27,124 nucleotides of DNA. Source: B2-G16 sp964528085 (GTDB lineage: Bacteria; Bipolaricaulota; Bipolaricaulia; UBA7950; UBA9294). Of this stretch, positions 23,133 to 27,124 are shown piece after piece (positions within the stretch are counted from its first letter, which is position 1; the number at the start of each line of letters is the position of its first letter). Location: positions 1 to 27,124 of the forward strand of contig CAZGRE010000016.1 in assembly GCA_964528085.1 (NCBI GenBank), written 5' to 3'. The position numbers were made by a program, and so were the translations under genes. The notes beneath the pieces were generated by a model. That model saw only the letters and a program-made list of their open reading frames with translations. It ran no database searches and was not told the DNA's origin.

Positions 23133-25229
23133 TCACTCAGCGTCGCTCAGCCTGATCAGGATATCGACCGCCGCTGCCTCCGATCCTTCGGCGATCACCG
23201 GGTTGAGATCGATCTCCTCGATCCGGGGGATATCCATACCGAGCCGGGCGAGGGCGACGAGGATCCGGGATAGGAGGCGGATGTCGACCGCTGGCCGGCC
23301 GCGGAACGCCTCCAACAGGGGGAAGGCGCGGATCGATCGGATCGTCCGCTCGGCCTGTCCCTCGCTCAACGGCGCGACGGCGAACGAGACGTCCTTCAGC
23401 GCCTCGACGAACGTCCCGCCGATCCCGAACATGACGACTGGACCGAACAGGGGGTCGCGCTTCAGCCCGAAGATCAGCTCCCGACCGGAGAGCATCCTCT
23501 GGACGAGGATCCGCGCATCAGGGACCCCGAGGCGCTCCTTGATCTTCCCCAACCGCTCGATCGCCTCGAAGAGCTCCCCCTTCCCGTCGATCCCCGGTAT
23601 CACCGCCCCGTGCTCGTAGCGGTGATAGACCCGGGGGGAGTCGATCTTCGCCACCAGCGGGAACCCGACCTCCTCTAAGAATCCATCTAGATCCCGATCG
23701 TCCGCAGCATAGATGAACGGGCAGACGGGTATCCCGTAGGATGAGATGATCCTCGCCCCTTCGTCGAAGAACAGGCCGCGCTTCCCTGCGGCGATCGCCC
23801 GTTCGACGATCTCCCCAGCGACAGGGAGGCCGTCCGGGAGATCACCTGTCTCCCCCTCCCCTCTGCGAAGCTCGCTGGCGCGCCTGAGAACGGTGAGGGC
23901 ATCGACCGCCGTCTCCGGCATCGCATAGACCGGGATCCGCTCCGACCGGAGGCGCTCGACGACCGGGTTCACCTCCCGGCTGAGGGTGCAGACGATCACC
24001 GGCTTGTCGGGAACCTCGGCGGCGACAGCCGCGATCCGATCGGCGACGGCAATGGGCGAATCGGGAAGGACGAGCGGCGGCCGGAAGATGACGATCGCCG
24101 CATCGACGCTGCGGATCGCAACCCTCAGGCTCATCTCGTAATCCGACGCGCCGGCGGTGGCGATCATGTCGATCGGGTTCCCCAACCCGGCTTCGGGGGG
24201 GAGGAACTCGGAGAGGAGCCGCCTCGTCCGATCGTCGAGCGGGGGGACCTCGATCCCCGCCCGCTCACACGCGTCGGCAGCGATGATCCCCGCCCCACCG
24301 GCGTTCGTCAGGATGACGACCCGGTCACCGGACGGGAGTACGCCCCTCTCCAGGGCGCGGAGGGCGGTTATCGTCTCCTCGATCGTCGTGACGCGGATCG
24401 CTCCGGACTGGTTCAGGAACGCATCGACGACGGCATCAGGGCTGGCGAGCGAACCGGTGTGAGACGCCACCGCCGCCGCCCCTGCCTCCGTCCTCCCCGC
24501 TTTGAGGACAACGACCGGCTTTCGCGGGGCGATCCCCTCGAGCAGCCGCCGGAACCCCGTCGGATCGGCGAAGCTCTCGAGATAGAGGAAGATCGCATGG
24601 CATTCCTCATCGGTCGAAAGATGGGCGAGAAAATCGTTCTCGGTCAGGCCGGCCCGATTCCCGAGGTTGACGAACAGAGAGACCCCGAGCCCGACATCCG
24701 CGAAGCACTCGAGGAGCGTCTCACCGAGCGAACCGCTCTGGGAGACGAAGGCGATCTGCCCGGATTGCGGAAACCACCGGGAGAACGAGGCATTGAGCCT
24801 CATTCCGTGCGAGCTGTTGATGATCCCCATGCAGTTGGGACCCACGACGTTCAGATCGTACTCCTCAACGAGACGCCGGAGCCTCTCCTCCCGCCGTAGC
24901 CCGTCCTCGCCGATCTCCTTGAACCCGGCTGTGATTATCACGAGGTCCGAGACCCCCTTCTCGGCTATCTCCACGACCGCGTCGAGGACGATATCCCGGT
25001 TGATCGCCAGGACGGCGAGATCGACGCCGGGAGGGAGGTCATCGATCGCATGCAGGCAGGTAATTCCATCGACCTCATCGTACTTCGGATTGATCGGATA
25101 GAGCTTTCCATTAAATCCGCATCTCTTGAGGTTGCGGAGGATCTCCCCTCCGACCGATCCGGGCCGCGGGCTCGCCCCGACGACGGCGACCGCACGGGGG
25201 GAGAGGAGGCCGGTCAGGTCCCTAGGCAT
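23133..25229 (-). CDS. ADP-forming acyl-CoA synthetase (fused alpha-beta)
   Basis: A 698-residue NDP-forming acyl-CoA synthetase. It has a CoA-binding Rossmann domain (AVAVVGASPRPGSVG near 13-27, VVGPNCMGIIN near 128-138), a succinyl-CoA-ligase-like domain with the phosphorylated His in VASHTGSLAS (H257), and an ATP-grasp beta part from about 475 (PLVAKIDSP, then ILVQRMLSGRELIFG and IEEIDLNPVI). In acetate-forming anaerobes this reaction turns acetyl-CoA or other acyl-CoAs plus ADP into the acid and ATP. Alpha and beta parts are separate genes in Pyrococcus but fused here, as in many bacteria. It starts with an eight-base overlap onto the DUF5317 stop. The exact acyl substrate is unknown. Confidence 0.92.
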   Translation of the reverse strand: MPRDLTGLLSPRAVAVVGASPRPGSVGGEILRNLKRCGFNGKLYPINPKYDEVDGITCLHAIDDLPPGVDLAVLAINRDIVLDAVVEIAEKGVSDLVIITAGFKEIGEDGLRREERLRRLVEEYDLNVVGPNCMGIINSSHGMRLNASFSRWFPQSGQIAFVSQSGSLGETLLECFADVGLGVSLFVNLGNRAGLTENDFLAHLSTDEECHAIFLYLESFADPTGFRRLLEGIAPRKPVVVLKAGRTEAGAAAVASHTGSLASPDAVVDAFLNQSGAIRVTTIEETITALRALERGVLPSGDRVVILTNAGGAGIIAADACERAGIEVPPLDDRTRRLLSEFLPPEAGLGNPIDMIATAGASDYEMSLRVAIRSVDAAIVIFRPPLVLPDSPIAVADRIAAVAAEVPDKPVIVCTLSREVNPVVERLRSERIPVYAMPETAVDALTVLRRASELRRGEGETGDLPDGLPVAGEIVERAIAAGKRGLFFDEGARIISSYGIPVCPFIYAADDRDLDGFLEEVGFPLVAKIDSPRVYHRYEHGAVIPGIDGKGELFEAIERLGKIKERLGVPDARILVQRMLSGRELIFGLKRDPLFGPVVMFGIGGTFVEALKDVSFAVAPLSEGQAERTIRSIRAFPLLEAFRGRPAVDIRLLSRILVALARLGMDIPRIEEIDLNPVIAEGSEAAAVDILIRLSDAE

Positions 25230-25773
25230 CCTGTCTCATCCCCCTTATCATCAGCCAGATGAGCCCGATCATGATGACGAGATCCCCTGCACTGAACGCC
25301 GTCGCAAACGGGATCCACCCCGGAAGGTACAAGGTGTCGCCGAGGAAGTTTAAGTGGGTGGAGGAGCTCATCGCAACCAGGTTCCCGTATACACCGTTCT
25401 CTGCAAGCTCCCTTGCCGCGAACGCCCCCCCGGCGCGTGCGATCGCGGTGATCGACGCCGGCATCTTCCCTCCGTTCACGACGATCACAAGGAGGTTGCA
25501 AAGCGCACCGGCCCCGACGAGGAGCAAGGGACGAACGCTGATGTTGAGCGCAAGCCAAATGAAAACGAGAAGATAGGAGATAAGATGAAACGCCTCGGTA
25601 GCGACCGGGATGACCGGCCGGTCGGTGAACAGCGGAAAGATCAAAGCCTGGATCAACACCGCAAGAAGGACGAGCCAGACCCCCCTCAATCTGAGGGAGG
25701 AGAGCCGGCTTAAGCGGCCTCCCAGAAGGTATCCGGTGACGATCCCGATCAGAACGGCGATCAAGAAGATCAT
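25222..25773 (-). CDS. DUF5317 family membrane protein
   Basis: A 183-residue protein with about five membrane segments, starting MIFLIAVLIGIVTGYLLGG. It matches DUF5317, whose hallmarks are NGGKMP near residue 100, a following loop with SSTHLNFLGDTLYLPGW, and FSAGDLVIMIGL near the C-terminus. The function is unknown. The start is in an ATGA overlap with the HD-GYP stop, with GGGGGAGGGGAC just ahead, and the stop overlaps the acyl-CoA synthetase start by eight bases. This tight coupling places it in one operon with a c-di-GMP phosphodiesterase-type protein. Confidence 0.85.
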   Translation of the reverse strand: MIFLIAVLIGIVTGYLLGGRLSRLSSLRLRGVWLVLLAVLIQALIFPLFTDRPVIPVATEAFHLISYLLVFIWLALNISVRPLLLVGAGALCNLLVIVVNGGKMPASITAIARAGGAFAARELAENGVYGNLVAMSSSTHLNFLGDTLYLPGWIPFATAFSAGDLVIMIGLIWLMIRGMRQDA

Positions 25774-27050
25774 GTCCCCTCCCCCTTAACCTTCTTTTCG
25801 ATGACGCGCAACAGGGCGGCGGCGACCTCAGGATCGATGTCCTTCCCGCTGATCCGGCGGATGATCCGGATCGCCTCCTCATCAGAGAACCGCTTCCGGT
25901 AGGGACGATCGGTCGTCAGGGCGTTGTAGATGTCAGCAGCCGCGATCACGCGGGCGAGGAAGGGGATCTCATTCCCCTTCAACCCATCCGGGTATCCGCT
26001 CCCATCCCACCGTTCATGCTCGTGGCGGACCGCATCCACCACGGCCGAATAGATCTCCAACCCCTCGATCAATTCCGCGCTGATCTCGGGATGGGTCTTC
26101 ATCACCCGCCATTCCTCGTCGCTCAGCGGCCCGGGCTTGAGGAGGATCGAATCGGGAACGGCCACCTTCCCGATATCGTGAACCTTGGCAGCGATCTCCA
26201 ACCGCTCGATTTCGCTCGGAGGGAGGGAAAGCTCCCGACCGATCCGGACGGCGAGATCGGCTACCTCCGTGGAGTGGACAGCGGTGTAGTGGTCGCGGGC
26301 GTCGAGGAGCTCTGAGATCTTCTCGAACGTCTTCCGCGCCTCGGTCTGAAGCTTTATGTAACCCTGGAACGAGATATGTACGAGGGTGAGCGGGAAGAGC
26401 GCAAGGAACATGTGGCCGAGCGATATGGAATAAAGGACGGTGAGGAGAAGAGCGGACGCACATAGGACGAGGTACTGAACGAAAAACTGCCGGATCCCAC
26501 GAAAGAGGAGATAAAGGAACGATCCGCCTTCGCTTAACGAGATGATCGCCATGACAAAGGTGATGTTGACGACGAAGTACGTGAGGAATGCGGCGATGGC
26601 AAGCGCGAATTCCTCTGGATTGCCGAGAAGCAGGGTGCTCCGGCCGAACACGCGGAGGAGGATTCCGGCGAGAGCGATCGTCACCACGAGCTGCGATACG
26701 TTGAACGTGATCGGAACGATGGAGGTAACCCACTCGCCCTTTTTCGAGCCCCAGCGGAGGAGGAGCTCGGAGACGAGGGTCGAGAGGAATACAAGAACTA
26801 CGGCTAATTCCGGGCCGAGAATGAATAGCCCCGCCAGACAGATCGCGATCGCACTTGATATCTGCCATTTATAAGCAGGGACCCAAGTCGCATAGATCTC
26901 CGCCGCGACGGCCAAGATCGCGAAGATGAAGAATACGCTTAAGGTCTCAGGCGAAAGATGCGGGGTGTGAACGAGGGAATAGCTCAGGGAGGCCGCTGCG
27001 ACAAGGGCTAAAACGGAAACAAAAAGCGTAGCTCGTAACGGCAGTCTCAT
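25770..27050 (-). CDS. Membrane HD-GYP domain protein (c-di-GMP phosphodiesterase type)
   Basis: A 426-residue protein. The first 240 residues contain about seven or eight membrane segments of a MASE-like sensory domain that I cannot name. The rest is an HD-GYP domain with a complete metal site: HYTAVHS near 254-260, the HD pair in KVHDIGKVAVPD (291-292), KTHPEIS near 319, RHEHERWDGSGYPDGLKG (352-369) with GYP intact, and AADIYNALTTDRPYR. It should hydrolyse c-di-GMP to pGpG or GMP. ATG 27050 has AGGGGG four bases ahead. A second start, ATG 27075 with GGAGG, is in another frame and would give only 42 codons. It is the first gene of an operon with DUF5317 and the acyl-CoA synthetase. Confidence 0.93.
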   Translation of the reverse strand: MRLPLRATLFVSVLALVAAASLSYSLVHTPHLSPETLSVFFIFAILAVAAEIYATWVPAYKWQISSAIAICLAGLFILGPELAVVLVFLSTLVSELLLRWGSKKGEWVTSIVPITFNVSQLVVTIALAGILLRVFGRSTLLLGNPEEFALAIAAFLTYFVVNITFVMAIISLSEGGSFLYLLFRGIRQFFVQYLVLCASALLLTVLYSISLGHMFLALFPLTLVHISFQGYIKLQTEARKTFEKISELLDARDHYTAVHSTEVADLAVRIGRELSLPPSEIERLEIAAKVHDIGKVAVPDSILLKPGPLSDEEWRVMKTHPEISAELIEGLEIYSAVVDAVRHEHERWDGSGYPDGLKGNEIPFLARVIAAADIYNALTTDRPYRKRFSDEEAIRIIRRISGKDIDPEVAAALLRVIEKKVKGEGT

Positions 27051-27090
27051 TCGGCCCCCTGAGCAATCCCTTCATACTAATGCCTCCAGA

Positions 27091-27120
27091 ATCTTACCGC
27101 AGTTTCACAGAGCGGACCAA
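27091..27120 (-). promoter_or_regulatory. Candidate promoter of the HD-GYP operon
   Basis: TTGGTC (27120-27115), an 18-base spacer and TAAGAT (27096-27091). Boxes are moderate. The start would fall near 27084, about 34 bases before the HD-GYP start codon. The window ends just upstream. Confidence 0.4.
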
Positions 27121-27124
27121 CTCC

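Noticed and set aside
26947..27075. A 42-codon minus-strand frame with ATG 27075 and GGAGG seven bases ahead, overlapping the start of the HD-GYP gene
   Set aside because: The peptide is Arg/Pro/Ser-rich like a frame shadow of the HD-GYP coding sequence and has no leader-peptide features. Most of it overlaps confident coding sequence. The ribosome binding site alone is not enough.

Overview
The window is compact bacterial DNA of roughly 60% G+C (estimated by eye). It is almost fully coding, with no gene-free stretch above 300 bases and no tRNA, rRNA, CRISPR array or mobile element that I can see. RuvA, RuvX, RsmI, a prfB gene with its programmed frameshift, an OmpR/BaeS-type two-component system and c-di-GMP proteins show a bacterium. 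AMP-forming and ADP-forming acyl-CoA synthetases, a free-standing BioD-like/DRTGG protein, a DUF5317 membrane protein and a short AsnRS suggest an anaerobic, possibly thermophilic, poorly cultured lineage. Candidatus Bipolaricaulota (Acetothermia) is my guess and not a demonstrated placement.

Layout. 1-3076: the 3' end of a pyrimidine-nucleoside phosphorylase gene (+) converges on a minus-strand run of MACS-type acyl-CoA synthetase, secreted beta-rich protein and cytidine deaminase. 3168-5540: a plus-strand operon with ATGA couplings (unknown 251-aa protein, YigZ/IMPACT, RuvA, RuvX). 5552-6913 (minus): a 57-aa ribbon-helix-helix protein with its own promoter, and prfB. 7051-8768: a membrane-anchored Cys-rich protein (-) and rsmI (+). 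8765-11329 (minus): response regulator, histidine kinase and a YkuK-like RNase H-fold protein. 11562-12653 (+): a BioD-like/DRTGG protein, overlapping tail-to-tail with an OsmC-family protein (-).

13111-20227 (minus) is the most unusual part. It is a tightly packed set of a 105-aa unknown protein, a PAS-GGDEF-EAL protein, a beta-helix protein fused to a glycine-betaine/choline-type (OpuAC/QAT) substrate-binding domain, a membrane sensor with HAMP and a decayed GGDEF domain, and an exported subtilisin-like protease. I read it as a candidate envelope sensing and proteolysis module linked to c-di-GMP; this is inference from domains and gene coupling.

20367-23125 (+): a MATE exporter and asparaginyl-tRNA synthetase. 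23133-27050 (minus): a membrane HD-GYP phosphodiesterase, DUF5317 and a fused ADP-forming acyl-CoA synthetase, with overlapping start and stop codons.

Several promoters with a 17-18 bp spacer can be read. Two genes (the response regulator and the MATE exporter) have a good -10 box only nine bases before the start codon, which suggests leaderless mRNAs.
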